A stretch of DNA of 64,000 bases from Saccharibacillus sacchari DSM 19268 (GCF_000585395.1 NZ_KK073875.1:969311-1033310), one strand, 5' to 3'. Numbered from the stretch's first letter, positions 1 to 8,676 are shown. A program made the numbers and translations. The notes: a model not told the origin generated them from the sequence alone.

Positions 1-2
1 CG

Positions 3-611
3 GCGGTCGAGGAACTGGATCGCCAATATATGCTGGGCGGATCGCTACTGGTCGCGCCGATCTTCAACGAGCGCGGCGAAGCCTTGTATTACCTGCCGGA
101 AGGGCGCTGGACGCATCTGCTGACCGGCGAAGAGGTGCATGGAGGCCGCTGGCAGCGCGAGCAATACGATTACTTCGGTCTGCCTCTGTTCGTCCGTCCG
201 AACACCCTGCTTGCGCTCGGCAGCGAAGAATCCCGTCCGGATTACGATTATCTCGACGGCGCGCAGCTGCACTTGTTCGCGCTGGAAGACGGTTATACGG
301 CGAGCGCGGAGATTTACGCGGCTCGAACGGATCAATCTTTGCCGGATCGCGATCCGGGAGAATCGGTTTCGAGCCGGCAACCGCAACTCGCCGTTCGGGT
401 GCGCCGAGAAGGTCAACTGTTGACCGTTACTGCCGAATCGGAAGGCAGCCGGCAGCAGCCGGCACGTCCATGGACGCTGGTCCTGCGCGGAATCGAAGAA
501 ATCGCTTCGGTTGAAGGCGCCTCGATTCTGGATAGCGGCGATGCTGCGCAAGGCTTGGCGCTTATTGCGAACGAACGTCAGGGCACTTTTACGGTCACAT
601 TGAAATCGTAG
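3..611 (+). CDS. Glycoside hydrolase family 31 (alpha-xylosidase/alpha-glucosidase), C-terminal part
   Basis: Only the last 202 codons are present; the frame is open to the left edge, so the gene starts outside the window. The segment reads MLGGSLLVAPIF followed by a YYLPEGRWTHLLTGE stretch and LPLFVRPNTLLALG. This is the characteristic end of the GH31 barrel (after the catalytic residues) plus the proximal C-terminal beta-sandwich of YicI-like alpha-xylosidases. The family hydrolyses alpha-xylosides or alpha-glucosides, usually in the cytoplasm, during use of plant oligosaccharides. The catalytic aspartates lie upstream and cannot be checked, so substrate is open. A strong terminator follows directly, so this is the last gene of its transcript. 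Confidence 0.85.
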   Translation, partial: AVEELDRQYMLGGSLLVAPIFNERGEALYYLPEGRWTHLLTGEEVHGGRWQREQYDYFGLPLFVRPNTLLALGSEESRPDYDYLDGAQLHLFALEDGYTASAEIYAARTDQSLPDRDPGESVSSRQPQLAVRVRREGQLLTVTAESEGSRQQPARPWTLVLRGIEEIASVEGASILDSGDAAQGLALIANERQGTFTVTLKS

Positions 612-653
612 GTATTCATGCATCGGTCATTGACGAAGATCGGGCCGATTCAT

Positions 654-697
654 CGAAAAAAGCACGCTTCTCGTTGACCGGGAAAGCGTGCTTTTTC
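654..697 (+). terminator. Rho-independent terminator after the GH31 gene
   Basis: AAAAAGCACGCTT pairs with AAGCGTGCTTTTT around a 14-nt loop and ends in a T-run. It lies 43 nt after the GH31 stop codon. The A-rich 5' side means it could also work on the minus strand. Confidence 0.85.
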
Positions 698-990
698 GGC
701 TATTGCTCCAGATTCGTACGGCTTTCGCGATAAAACTTTACTGCTTTCACACAAAAAAGAGAAGGAAATCATAGCTTTACTCGCGAACCTGTTTTAGAAT
801 AGAACAAAATTGAAGGTTTTTCGTCGTCATTTTGGAATACGTCTCATACGCAAGCGCCGTATCGGTCTGCCGGGCATGTACCCGGCTTTCGTGCTGTGCA
901 CGGGATACGATAAAAATCGGAATCTGCGGCGACATCCGGTCGGTTTGAGTAAATGCCGTGCCTCAACATTTTGGAAAAAGGAGGTCTCCC

Positions 991-1137
991 ATGCCGAACC
1001 GCAACAAAAACAAATGGCTGGTGGTTCTAGCTGCCGGGCTTTTGATTATCAGTGCCTGGACGTGGGGCAACGATGCCGCTTCATTGGCTGTTAACATGCC
1101 CTCGTCGCCTTCGTCGATCCTGTCGTTCCTTGATTGA
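991..1137 (+). CDS. Small 48-residue membrane or secreted peptide, unknown
   Basis: The start is ATG at 991 after the strong site AAAAAGGAGGTCTCCC. The peptide is MPNRNKNKW, then a hydrophobic run (LVVLAAGLLIISAW, about residues 10-23), then a short Ser/Pro-rich tail ending SFLD. This N-positive, single-helix layout fits a small membrane peptide or a signal-anchor. The coding evidence is the ribosome-binding site and the layout rather than any known family. The roughly 290 bp upstream (698-990) hold no other convincing gene and may carry its promoter. It sits between the GH31 terminator and a palindromic repeat and is probably transcribed alone. Confidence 0.5.
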   Translation: MPNRNKNKWLVVLAAGLLIISAWTWGNDAASLAVNMPSSPSSILSFLD

Positions 1138-1197
1138 TGGTCATCGACGCATAAAGACGAATCGCAGATTGTTTGTGGCATACATAAGGTGGGTGGG

Positions 1198-1331
1198 GGA
1201 AGCAAGAAGACTACGAGAGAAATTCGTTCCATTCGCTGTCTCACTTGGAAAACTGGATTGGAATTTTTAGTGGAATTTTTCCAAGTTCAAAGGCGTCTGG
1301 AACGAATTTCTCTCTCCGTCTTCTTGCTTCC
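1198..1331. repeat. Palindromic intergenic repeat, family A copy 1 (short form)
   Basis: Ends are 34-bp near-perfect inverted repeats: GGAAGCAAGAAGACTACGAG at the left, its partner at the right, then GAGAAATTCGTTCCA. The core has the family signature CGCTGTCTCAC, a stem (TTGGAAAA with TTTTCCAA) and GTTCAAAGGCG. It sits between the small peptide gene and thiD, which converge. See copies at 8166, 8461, 21011, 26430 and 28333. Confidence 0.85.
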
Positions 1332-1357
1332 AGTTACGGTAGAGTTTTTGGATAAAT

Positions 1358-1386
1358 AAAGGCGGACGATATTGTCCGCCTTTTTT
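1358..1386. terminator. Bidirectional terminator at the end of the thi operon
   Basis: AAAGGCGGAC pairs with GTCCGCCTTT around ATATT-like loop, with T-runs available on both strands. It is 30 nt past the thiD stop codon and can end both the thi operon and rightward transcription. Confidence 0.85.
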
Positions 1387-1415
1387 GCGTGTATCCAGCA
1401 AATTTCACAAGGCTA

Positions 1416-2333
1416 TTATCTTTGAAGATCGGCATGCTGCTTTCGATACGCCCAATGTGCGGTAGGGCCGTGGCCGGAGCCTAGGGCGAGTTCCGGGGCG
1501 CCTTCTATGGCGGCTTGAATGAAATCGCGGGCGGTTCGTACGGCTTCTTGCAAATCTTGGCCTACGGCTAGTCGCGCAGTGATGGCAGCGGAGAAAGTAC
1601 AGCCCGTACCGTGCGTGTGCGGGGTTGCGATTCGCGCTCCCGACAGTTCCTCGAATTTCCGTATCTGTGCGTCGTAGACCAGATCAACCACTCTCTCGGA
1701 CTCTGTCGGCTTCGAATCCGTAAAGTGCGCCTCGATCGCTTGGCGCTTCAGATCGTCCGCCTCAGCCTGTGGCTTCGCCGCTTCGGCTTTATCTATGGCA
1801 TGGCCGCCTTTGATCACTACGACTTTAGGGCCAAGACCGGCAATGCGCCTCGCGGCTTCCCGGCGATCGTTCATTGTGATAATTTTCATCCCGGTCAATG
1901 CTTCGGCTTCCGGGATGTTCGGCGTGACCACGAGCGCCAGCGGCAGCAGATGTCTTTTCAACGCTTCCACCGCTTCGGCGCGCAGCAGTTCGGCTCCGCC
2001 TTTGGCGATCATGACGGGATCGACCACCAGCCGACTCCAGCCGAAAGATCGGATTCGTCCGGCAACGGCTTCGATGATTGCCGCGTCGAACAGCATTCCC
2101 GTCTTCAGCGCATCCACGCCCAGATCTTGACCTACCGCATCAATCTGCGCCACGACGGCCTGCGGCGTCATCGGGTATACCCCATGCACGCCGAGCGTAT
2201 TTTGCGCCGTAACCGCCGCGATCGCGGACATGCCGAACACATCAAGCTCTTGAAAGGTTTTCAGATCGGCTTGAATGCCTGCACCTCCGCCGCTATCCGA
2301 ACCTGCGATCGTCAACGCGCGCGGGGCCGTCAT
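1416..2333 (-). CDS. thiD: Hydroxymethylpyrimidine/phosphomethylpyrimidine kinase
   Basis: The protein (305 aa) phosphorylates HMP and HMP-P to HMP-PP for thiamine synthesis. It opens [20 protein letters not shown], the substrate and ATP-fold signature of ribokinase-fold ThiD. It has KTGML and the anion-hole/catalytic motif [10 protein letters not shown] near residue 240. It is longer than the usual 265-270 aa because of a charged insertion at about residues 183-205 ([16 protein letters not shown]). The start codon overlaps the thiM stop as ATGA, which indicates translational coupling. It is the last gene of the riboswitch-controlled tenA-thiM-thiD operon. Confidence 0.95.
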   Translation of the reverse strand: MTAPRALTIAGSDSGGGAGIQADLKTFQELDVFGMSAIAAVTAQNTLGVHGVYPMTPQAVVAQIDAVGQDLGVDALKTGMLFDAAIIEAVAGRIRSFGWSRLVVDPVMIAKGGAELLRAEAVEALKRHLLPLALVVTPNIPEAEALTGMKIITMNDRREAARRIAGLGPKVVVIKGGHAIDKAEAAKPQAEADDLKRQAIEAHFTDSKPTESERVVDLVYDAQIRKFEELSGARIATPHTHGTGCTFSAAITARLAVGQDLQEAVRTARDFIQAAIEGAPELALGSGHGPTAHWAYRKQHADLQR

Positions 2334-3166
2334 CGCGTGCCTCCGCCTGCCGCCGGAGAACGATGCAGCGTACGCACGGCTCCTGCGGGCGCGGCCTGTG
2401 CGCTCAGATCGGCCAAAGCGTCCAGCAGCGCAATCTGGAAGCTGCCGGGACCGCGGCCTTCCGCCGCGGAAGCCGCTATTTCGCCTGCCGTTCCATACCA
2501 GGCTAAAGCGGCGACTCCGGCTTGAAGCGGATCATGTTCCACCGCGGCAAAAGCGCCCATGACCGAGGTGAGCAAACATCCGCTGCCCGTGACTCTCGTC
2601 AGCAGTTCATCGCCGCCCGTCACGATAAACCCTTTTTTGCCGTCCGTAATGACGTCTTCGATTCCTGTAACCGCCACTACCGTTCCCAGCTTATCCGCGG
2701 CTCTCACCGCCAGTTCCACCGACGCTTCCCCGCTGCCGTCTCCGGCATCCACGCCTTTGATCGCGCGTGCTTCGCCTGCCAAATGCGCGATCTCCGCCGC
2801 GTTGCCGCGTACGATCGAGACTTTCACTTCACGCAGAATACGCAAACAAGACTCCGTTCGATAAGGCGTGGCTCCGGCTCCGACCGGATCGAGCAGCACC
2901 GGCACGCCCGCTTCGTTCGCCGCTTTTCCGGCAATGATGCAAGCTTCGACCAACTCGGCCGTCAATGTTCCGATATTGAGCACCAACGCGCCCGCAACCT
3001 TCGCCATGTCGGCAACTTCCTCGCGAGCATAAGCCATAACGGGAGATGCGCCCAGCGCAAGCAATCCGTTCGCCGTAAAGTTGGTAACGACCGTATTCGT
3101 GATGTTATGTACCAAAGGCCGCTCTTTCCGCAATTTTTCTAACCGTTCGCCCAGTTCTTTTTCCAT
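2330..3166 (-). CDS. thiM: Hydroxyethylthiazole kinase
   Basis: ThiM phosphorylates the salvaged thiazole moiety (THZ) of thiamine. The protein starts [20 protein letters not shown], and the family signature [20 protein letters not shown] follows at residues 18-37. [11 protein letters not shown] (about residue 98) and TGSGCLLTS (about residue 200, anion hole with catalytic Cys) are intact. The start at 3166 is chosen because CGGGAGGTTGAATCGT precedes it; a longer in-frame extension upstream has no ribosome-binding site and unlikely composition. The gap to tenA is 55 nt and the end overlaps thiD. Confidence 0.95.
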   Translation of the reverse strand: MEKELGERLEKLRKERPLVHNITNTVVTNFTANGLLALGASPVMAYAREEVADMAKVAGALVLNIGTLTAELVEACIIAGKAANEAGVPVLLDPVGAGATPYRTESCLRILREVKVSIVRGNAAEIAHLAGEARAIKGVDAGDGSGEASVELAVRAADKLGTVVAVTGIEDVITDGKKGFIVTGGDELLTRVTGSGCLLTSVMGAFAAVEHDPLQAGVAALAWYGTAGEIAASAAEGRGPGSFQIALLDALADLSAQAAPAGAVRTLHRSPAAGGGTR

Positions 3167-3221
3167 ACGATTCAACCTCCCGTTTCCGTTGTTTGTCGGT
3201 TGCCACTGCTCCTTCAAACTT

Positions 3222-3887
3222 CTAAACCGGCCAATCCTCCAACTTATGCGCCATGTCCCAGAACATATACTCCAAGCGGCAGCTGGCATCAAATTGTTCC
3301 TTCAGCTTGCGTTTGCGCGCCTCGCTGAGCGGTTCTGCCCATTCATCGAGCAGGGCGCGCATTTTGTGCGTTGCTCCCGCTTCACGATCCCCGTAGAAAT
3401 GAATCCAGTCGTAGAAAGGATGCTCCGGTCCCGGCTTCACTTCATCCAGCAGCCGCTGCCCAATCTCCATGTACGTCCACGGACAAGGCAACAGCGCGGC
3501 CAAAATATCTTCAAGCGTGCCTTCGTAAGCCGCGTTCAGCATATGCCGGGTATAATGATGGGCCGACGGCGCAAGCGGATATCCCTGCAATTCCTCGTAC
3601 GTCACGCCCGCCTGATCGCAGAAGTTCTGGTGAGGATGGATTTCGCTGTTCAAAATGAAGCCGATCTGCTCGTTGAACATCTGAATATGCTCCCGCTGTT
3701 CGCATCTGGAGATCGCAATGCCGTAAATCCGCATATAGGCGTTCAGATATTCGAAATCCTGCTTCACGTAATGGATCAACTGCTCTTTCGCCAGCGTCCC
3801 GTCCGCAATCCCGCGCACAAACGGATGCTTGAAGATCGCTTCGTAAATCGGGTCCGCCCCGCGGCGAAGTTCCTCTGTAAAAGACAT
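3222..3887 (-). CDS. tenA: Thiaminase II / aminopyrimidine aminohydrolase
   Basis: TenA hydrolyses formylaminopyrimidine breakdown products of thiamine to HMP, feeding thiD. The protein opens [20 protein letters not shown] and contains [21 protein letters not shown] and the late LEYMFWDMA motif typical of the all-helical TenA family. Its length of about 221 aa is normal. Two ATGs lie close together (3896 and 3887). The second is preferred because GGAGG would be only 3 nt from the first but 12 nt from the second. It is the first gene behind the TPP riboswitch, which fits its salvage role. Confidence 0.93.
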   Translation of the reverse strand: MSFTEELRRGADPIYEAIFKHPFVRGIADGTLAKEQLIHYVKQDFEYLNAYMRIYGIAISRCEQREHIQMFNEQIGFILNSEIHPHQNFCDQAGVTYEELQGYPLAPSAHHYTRHMLNAAYEGTLEDILAALLPCPWTYMEIGQRLLDEVKPGPEHPFYDWIHFYGDREAGATHKMRALLDEWAEPLSEARKRKLKEQFDASCRLEYMFWDMAHKLEDWPV

Positions 3888-3953
3888 AAAAGTCATGCAC
3901 CTCCGAAAAATAAAGTTCGTCGTTCGAATCCCGGCCACCGAAGGAGCGCACGC

Positions 3954-3982
3954 AAAAAAACCGCTCCGAAATGGAGCGGTTC
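3954..3982 (-). terminator. Leader terminator between TPP riboswitch and tenA
   Basis: On the minus strand ACCGCTCC pairs with GGAGCGGT and is followed by seven T residues. It lies between the riboswitch aptamer and tenA, where a riboswitch expression platform is expected, so TPP binding probably favours this terminator. Confidence 0.88.
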
Positions 3983-4125
3983 TTGTCAAAGTCGAAAGCC
4001 CGGGCTATCCGACGCCGATCGACTACCCGGCTGCACGTTACTTCCCCAGTAAGGAATAAACGAGCATCCAAGGCAATCCCGGTTGGATCGCGCTCAAGCA
4101 AATGGATGTTTTGAAAAAGGACCTG

Positions 4126-4217
4126 CTCCACTTCCCTACGCCGGTACGAGCCGGATCAGGTTCTAAGGGTCCAAGAACAGTTCTTGTCTCAGCCGCAGTG
4201 CGGCCCCCCCAGTGGAA
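4126..4217 (-). promoter_or_regulatory. TPP riboswitch (THI element)
   Basis: Read on the minus strand, the conserved aptamer blocks appear in order: CCACTGGGGGGGCCGC, the CTGAGA core in GCGGCTGAGACAAGAAC, GACCCTTAGAACCTGATC, then TACCGGCGTAGGGAAGTGG. The terminal stem pairs TTCCACT with AGTGGAG. It precedes the thiamine salvage genes, as is standard for this riboswitch in Bacillota. Confidence 0.97.
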
Positions 4218-4287
4218 TACGCTATTCGATTGACGCCGCCTCTACGGCGATGTTACGTGTCTACTCTAGCGTTCGCGTCCGCTCTTG

Positions 4288-4566
4288 TCAATGCTGCCGA
4301 TAACGCAAATAATAATCGATCAACGGCGAACACATAAAAGCAGCCAAACTGGCTAACCCGACCGCCACGCTCATCCCGCTCATCGTCAAGCCGTCGATCC
4401 GATTCAGGTCAAAGCTTGCAAAAATCATTAAAAAGCTCGCCAATAACGCTATCCCCGACGGAATGTACACCAGCTGCTGCTGATAAGGATATCTTTTATA
4501 GATCAAGTATGAAGCGCTCATCAGGATGATAAACGTCGTGACTGACAATAATACGATGCCGCTCAG
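4288..4566 (-). CDS. Small membrane protein, unknown, possible CTG start
   Basis: The reading frame encodes about 92 residues with three hydrophobic segments (LSGIVLLSVTTFIILMSASYL, VYIPSGIALLASFLMIF and MSVAVGLASLAAFMCSP) and ends YYLRYRQH. The strongest ribosome-binding site in the region, AAGGAGGTG, is followed 7 nt later by CTG at 4566. The GTG at 4575 is inside that site, and the nearest upstream ATG (4707) would add an AT-rich, unlikely leader. The start is therefore uncertain. It lies just upstream of the thi riboswitch on the same strand with no clear terminator between. No family recognised. Confidence 0.55.
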   Translation of the reverse strand: MSGIVLLSVTTFIILMSASYLIYKRYPYQQQLVYIPSGIALLASFLMIFASFDLNRIDGLTMSGMSVAVGLASLAAFMCSPLIDYYLRYRQH

Positions 4567-4578
4567 CTTGAACACCTC

Positions 4579-5060
4579 CTTGCCCACGAGAATAGCATAT
4601 TTGATCTTTTTAAAAGTAAAAATATTGTTAATTTTACATTTTGTTTTATATGTCCGACTCACACGCAATTCGTTTTCCAGATTAAACAAAAAAACAATTG
4701 CAGTCAACCAATCAAGCAGCCACTTACATACCCATTAACCTGAGTTTTTTTCTGTGACGCAACTTGTTTACCCGAAATTTTAAAGCGCTTACAAAATAAA
4801 AAAAGCAATGATATACTTCCTATCAATCTGGTTAAAAGTGGAACTATTATTTATATAGAGATTGCCGAAATCTCTCATAGCAAAAGCCATTTCGTTCGAT
4901 TCGCCCCCGCTTTGCGTCACATAATCTGACCGCTGTTTTATTAAACTTCTTTACGAAACAAGCTTTTGTGTGCAAAATAGAAGCTAAGCAAACATCATTC
5001 ACTCATTAAAGCACAACAGCTAAAAAGCAGAAACGCAAAAAAGCATAAGGAGGCTTACTA
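4579..5060. other. AT-rich intergenic region without a gene
   Basis: No reading frame here has a ribosome-binding site. It separates the leftward membrane-protein gene from the rightward gene at 5061 and probably holds both promoters. A cre-like sequence lies at 4780-4793. Confidence 0.6.
4780..4793 (-). promoter_or_regulatory. cre-like site (possible CcpA operator)
   Basis: On the minus strand TGTAAGCGCTTTAA matches the cre consensus TGWAANCGNTNWCA at 13 of 14 positions. Its position in the shared intergenic region is plausible, but neither neighbouring gene is an obvious catabolic gene. Confidence 0.35.
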
Positions 5061-5366
5061 ATGATCAAATCCCCCGAATTGGAATCGGAAGTGATTGCGG
5101 CACATTTAAAAGAGGCATTGGAGAAAAATCGGCTGCTTCTCACAGAACGTGCGGAACGAGACATGGAACGCGCCCATTTCGACGACGAGATGCTGGGTGA
5201 GTTCCTCCGTGCACCGCGCCGGATCGACAAGTACGAAGGGCGGCGCAACAACGGCTGCTCGTACATTTTGTATGGCGTTCGGACGACCCGCGCCGTCGTA
5301 TCCGTCCACGACGGCTACGTCACGCTCGTCTGCTTAAAACACAACCCTTTCCCTGCCGTAGGCTGA
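5061..5366 (+). CDS. Conserved-looking cytoplasmic protein, unknown (101 aa)
   Basis: ATG at 5061 follows ATAAGGAGGCTTACTA. The N-terminal half is helical and charged (SEVIAAHLKEALEKNRLLL, then ERAERDMERAHFDDEML). The second half is beta-like (SYILYGVRTTRAVVSVHDGY, then VTLVCLKHNPFP). There is no signal peptide or membrane helix. GC and codon use are like the neighbours. A terminator follows 70 nt after the stop, so it seems monocistronic. No family recognised. Confidence 0.65.
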   Translation: MIKSPELESEVIAAHLKEALEKNRLLLTERAERDMERAHFDDEMLGEFLRAPRRIDKYEGRRNNGCSYILYGVRTTRAVVSVHDGYVTLVCLKHNPFPAVG

Positions 5367-5437
5367 CCTCCAAACGGATGACGGACGCGAAGTCTCATGT
5401 CACGTCATGCCATCAGCCACTTCCTTTATGAACGATC

Positions 5438-5476
5438 AAAACCCCGAATCCGCTCTGCCGGAATTCGGGGTTTTTG
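5438..5476 (+). terminator. Rho-independent terminator
   Basis: AAAACCCCGAATCC and GGAATTCGGGGTTTTT form a strong hairpin ending in T5, after the gene at 5061-5366. Confidence 0.85.
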
Positions 5477-5628
5477 TTATGCGTTGAAAACCTCCAAGCT
5501 TCGCATATAAGATCAAAGCTTGCTTACACACAAAATAGATTAACATTTTAGTTACCCTTTAAAAATTATTTTCTCTGATATTTGAAATAAACACTTGTAA
5601 AAACGCAAGTTTTATGTTTATTATTTCT

Positions 5629-5642
5629 TGTAAGCGATACCA
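5629..5642 (+). promoter_or_regulatory. Probable cre site (CcpA operator) of the arabinanase gene
   Basis: TGTAAGCGATACCA matches the cre consensus TGWAANCGNTNWCA at 13 of 14 positions. It lies 84 nt upstream of the GH43 start in the AT-rich promoter region. Catabolite repression of extracellular arabinanases by CcpA is well known in Bacillus, so the context supports it. Confidence 0.6.
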
Positions 5643-5725
5643 AAGTTTCTTTTTCTATAAATCAACTTAGACATAATCTTATTTAAATTAACAAAAAAAT
5701 TAATCAAATTAAAAAGGAGACTCTA

Positions 5726-8137
5726 ATGACTCGAAAACTTTGGACCAAAACCGGGATCACAGCCGTGACGGCTGCCCTGCTGCTGCCTTTATCCGCCGGA
5801 GCGGCTCCGTTACCGGGCAACACAACGCCAACTTCCGCCTCGGTTGTACAAAAAGCCGTAACCCTGCCGACTTTTAACGCGCAAGCCCCAACATTCCGCG
5901 AAGCGTCCGTACACGATCCTTCCGTTATTAAAGTGGGCGATACCTTCTACGTATTCGGCTCCCACCTTGCGGCGGCCAAGTCGAAAGATCTCATGAACTG
6001 GGATCTGATCGCTTCCGGCGTCACCGATTCGAATCCGATTATTCCGAACGTCACCACCGAGTTAAAAGAAACGCTGGAATGGGCGCAGACCGATACGCTT
6101 TGGGCGGCAGACGTCATCCAATTGGCGGACGGCAAATTCTACATGTACTACAACGCGTGCAAAGGCGACTCCCCCCGCTCTGCGATGGGCATCGCGGTCG
6201 CGGATAACGTCGAAGGCCCTTATAAAGACACCGGCATCATTTTGAAATCGGGCATGTGGGATCAGATCAGCGAAGACGGCACGATCTACGACGCGACCAA
6301 ACATCCGAACGCGGTCGATCCCGACGTCTTTTTCGATAAAGACGGCAAGCTGTGGATGGTGTACGGTTCGTATTCCGGCGGTATCTTCATTATGGAAATG
6401 GACCCGACCACCGGCAAACCGCTCCCCAACCAAGGCTATGGCAAAAAAGTGATGGGCGGCAACCACAGCCGGATCGAAGGTCCTTACATGCTGTACAGCC
6501 CGGAAACGGACTATTACTACATGTACCTGTCGTTCGGCGGTCTGGATGCGGTCGGCGGTTACAATGTGCGCGTCGCACGCTCCAAAACGCCGGACGGTCC
6601 GTTCCTGGATGCGCAAGGCAACGACATGGCCAATGTAAAAGCAGATCCGACCAAGCCGATTTTCGACGATAAGTCGATCGAACCGTACGGCGTCAAACTG
6701 ATCGGCAACTATTTGTTCGAACGCCAATTGGGCGATCCGGGCACGGGACTCGGTATCGGCGCCGTCTCGCCGGGACACAACTCCGCTTACTACGACGAAG
6801 CGACAGGAAAACAGTTCCTGATCTTCCACTCCCGTTTCCCGGGACGCGGCGAGCAACATGAGATTCGGGTACACGAAATGTTCATGAACGCGGACGGCTG
6901 GCCGGTCGTCGCGCCTTATCGGTATGCGGGCGAAACGAACGTCGATGCGGCCGTGCAGGCTTCCGAGATTCCGGGTAATTACCGCTGGATCGCGCAGGGC
7001 AAAGAAATCAGCGCCGACATCGCCACCGACGTATCCGTTACGCTGAATGCAAACGGAACGCTGAGCGGCGCGGCAACGGGTACGTGGCAGCTCAGCGGCA
7101 CTAATGACGCGACGATCACGACAGGCGGCAAAACGTACAAAGGCGTCTTTTTACGCGAAACGAATCCCGTGTCCGGCGACAAAACGTTGACTCTGACGGC
7201 ATTGTCTACGGAAGGCACCACGGTCTGGGGCACGAAAGCAACGGCAAGCAACGCCAAAAGCGCGGTTTCCGCCGTCGAAAAAGCGATCAATCTGAGCACG
7301 TCCGGCGACGTATACTATGATGTGACGCTTCCGGTATCCGGCACGCAAGGCACTCAAATCTCCTGGTCTTCTTCGCAGCCTTCCGTCATTTCCAATACGG
7401 GAACGGTTACTCGTCCGGCCGCGGGCAAAGGCGATGCCAAAGTAACGCTGACCGCGACGATCACCAACGGCAGCGCCAAAAAAACGAAATCGTTCAAGCT
7501 TACGGTAGCCGAAAAAGCGCAAAGCCCGCTGATCGCGTCTTACGGATTCGAAGACGCGTCGAAAAACCGCCTCAAGGACGCTTCCCCTAACGGGTACAAC
7601 GGCACGCTGGAAAAAGGCGCTTCGTACGCGAAAGGCGGCAAAAGCGGTAAAGCGGCTCAATTTAACGGCAAAGACGGATATGTGAATCTGCCCGGCGCGG
7701 TAACGGATGCCGAGGATTACACGTTCGCGACTTGGGTCAAATGGGACGGCGGAGCCGCTTGGCAGCGCGTCTTCGACTTCGGCAACGACATGACCAGCCA
7801 TATGTTCCTCACCCCTTCGCAAGGGCAGGGCGCGCAGTTTACGATCCATAGCCAAGGCAAGGATCAGAGTATCTTGACCTCTTCCCCGCTGCCGACGGGC
7901 AAATGGGTTCATGTAGCCGTGACGCTTGCAGGAGACACGGGAACGCTGTATATCGACGGCAAAGCGGCGGGCACGAACGCGGCGATGACGTATAACCCGC
8001 GCGATCTGCAAACCAGCGAAGCCTGGCTCGGCAAAAGCCGATTCGCGGCGGACCCTTATTTCAAAGGCAGCCTCGACGAAGTCCGCATCTACGACAAAGC
8101 GTTGAGCGCGGCGGAAATTTCGGCGTTGGCGAAGTAG
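5726..8137 (+). CDS. Secreted GH43 arabinan endo-1,5-alpha-L-arabinosidase with Ig-like and LamG domains
   Basis: The 803-aa protein has a signal peptide ending near LPLSAGAAPLP and follows AAAAAGGAGACTCTA. The five-bladed propeller (about 55-400) carries the three GH43 acids: D64 in HDPSV (base), D198 in AVDPDVFF (modulator) and E251 in RIEGPYML (acid). Residues 415-510 look like the GH43 C-terminal beta domain. Residues 512-597 look like an atrophied bacterial Ig domain, with ISWSSSQPSVIS. Residues 600-803 form a LamG/jellyroll carbohydrate-binding-like domain. It probably cuts arabinan outside the cell. A likely cre site lies upstream. The LamG addition makes it longer than Bacillus Abn2. 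Endo versus exo action is inferred. Confidence 0.9.
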   Translation: MTRKLWTKTGITAVTAALLLPLSAGAAPLPGNTTPTSASVVQKAVTLPTFNAQAPTFREASVHDPSVIKVGDTFYVFGSHLAAAKSKDLMNWDLIASGVTDSNPIIPNVTTELKETLEWAQTDTLWAADVIQLADGKFYMYYNACKGDSPRSAMGIAVADNVEGPYKDTGIILKSGMWDQISEDGTIYDATKHPNAVDPDVFFDKDGKLWMVYGSYSGGIFIMEMDPTTGKPLPNQGYGKKVMGGNHSRIEGPYMLYSPETDYYYMYLSFGGLDAVGGYNVRVARSKTPDGPFLDAQGNDMANVKADPTKPIFDDKSIEPYGVKLIGNYLFERQLGDPGTGLGIGAVSPGHNSAYYDEATGKQFLIFHSRFPGRGEQHEIRVHEMFMNADGWPVVAPYRYAGETNVDAAVQASEIPGNYRWIAQGKEISADIATDVSVTLNANGTLSGAATGTWQLSGTNDATITTGGKTYKGVFLRETNPVSGDKTLTLTALSTEGTTVWGTKATASNAKSAVSAVEKAINLSTSGDVYYDVTLPVSGTQGTQISWSSSQPSVISNTGTVTRPAAGKGDAKVTLTATITNGSAKKTKSFKLTVAEKAQSPLIASYGFEDASKNRLKDASPNGYNGTLEKGASYAKGGKSGKAAQFNGKDGYVNLPGAVTDAEDYTFATWVKWDGGAAWQRVFDFGNDMTSHMFLTPSQGQGAQFTIHSQGKDQSILTSSPLPTGKWVHVAVTLAGDTGTLYIDGKAAGTNAAMTYNPRDLQTSEAWLGKSRFAADPYFKGSLDEVRIYDKALSAAEISALAK

Positions 8138-8165
8138 GGAGAGGGATAAGTTCCTATTCGGGAGA

Positions 8166-8296
8166 GAAGCTTGGACGGCTGCGGGAGAAATTCGTTCAAG
8201 GCGCTGTCTCACTCGGAAAATTGAATTGGATTCAAATAGGGATTTTCCGAGTTCAAAGGCGCCTATCACTGAATTTCTCCCGCAGCCTATTGCTTC
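8166..8296. repeat. Palindromic intergenic repeat, family A copy 2 (short form)
   Basis: Outer arms share GCTGCGGGAGAAATTC in inverted orientation. The core reads GCGCTGTCTCAC, TCGGAAAA with TTTTCCGA, then GTTCAAAGGCGCC. It lies between the 3' ends of the arabinanase and DUF2357 genes. Confidence 0.85.
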
Positions 8297-8395
8297 GCTC
8301 AGGCATATGAACTTTTCTCCTACTCTGTGGTAGGGGGAAAGGATTAGTTTCGGGTTATTTGCCCTCAACCGGATTTTGTATACAAGAACTATTAG

Positions 8396-8432
8396 AAGGC
8401 CTTACCCTCTATGCGATAGAGGGTAAGGCCTT
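8396..8432. terminator. Perfect 17-bp hairpin between convergent genes
   Basis: AAGGCCTTACCCTCTAT and ATAGAGGGTAAGGCCTT pair perfectly around GCG. There is no long T-run on either side, but it is flanked by repeats A2 and A3 between convergent genes. It is probably a bidirectional terminator or mRNA-end stabiliser. Confidence 0.6.
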
Positions 8433-8460
8433 AAACGTATCTGGAAAGCCCAACGTAGCT

Positions 8461-8676
8461 GGAAGTGAGAAGACGGAGAGAGAAATTCAGTGAAATACAG
8501 GATTTCAAAGAAAACCTGCGGTAACATTCAGTTCTATGTTGACGCCTTTGAACTCGGAAAATTCCTTATTCAAATCCCATCCATTTTCCGAGTGAGACAG
8601 CGGCTTGTGAAGCATTTCGAAGAAATGCACTTCGGAAGCATACGCTGGCAATTTCTCTCGCAGTCTTCTCGCTTCC
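8461..8676. repeat. Palindromic intergenic repeat, family A copy 3 (long form)
   Basis: Terminal inverted repeat GGAAGTGAGAAGACGGAGAG continues to GAGAAATT at the left and is mirrored at the right. The interior holds the core stem in reverse orientation (CTCGGAAAAT with ATTTTCCGAG) plus extra arms absent from the short form, including a small hairpin GCATTTCGAAGAAATGC. The extra arms are shared with the copy at 26430, so this is a distinct long subtype. Confidence 0.85.

Noticed and set aside
7151-8368. 405-codon minus-strand reading frame
   Set aside because: Opposite the LamG half of the arabinanase and running through repeat A2; no start signal and no motif.
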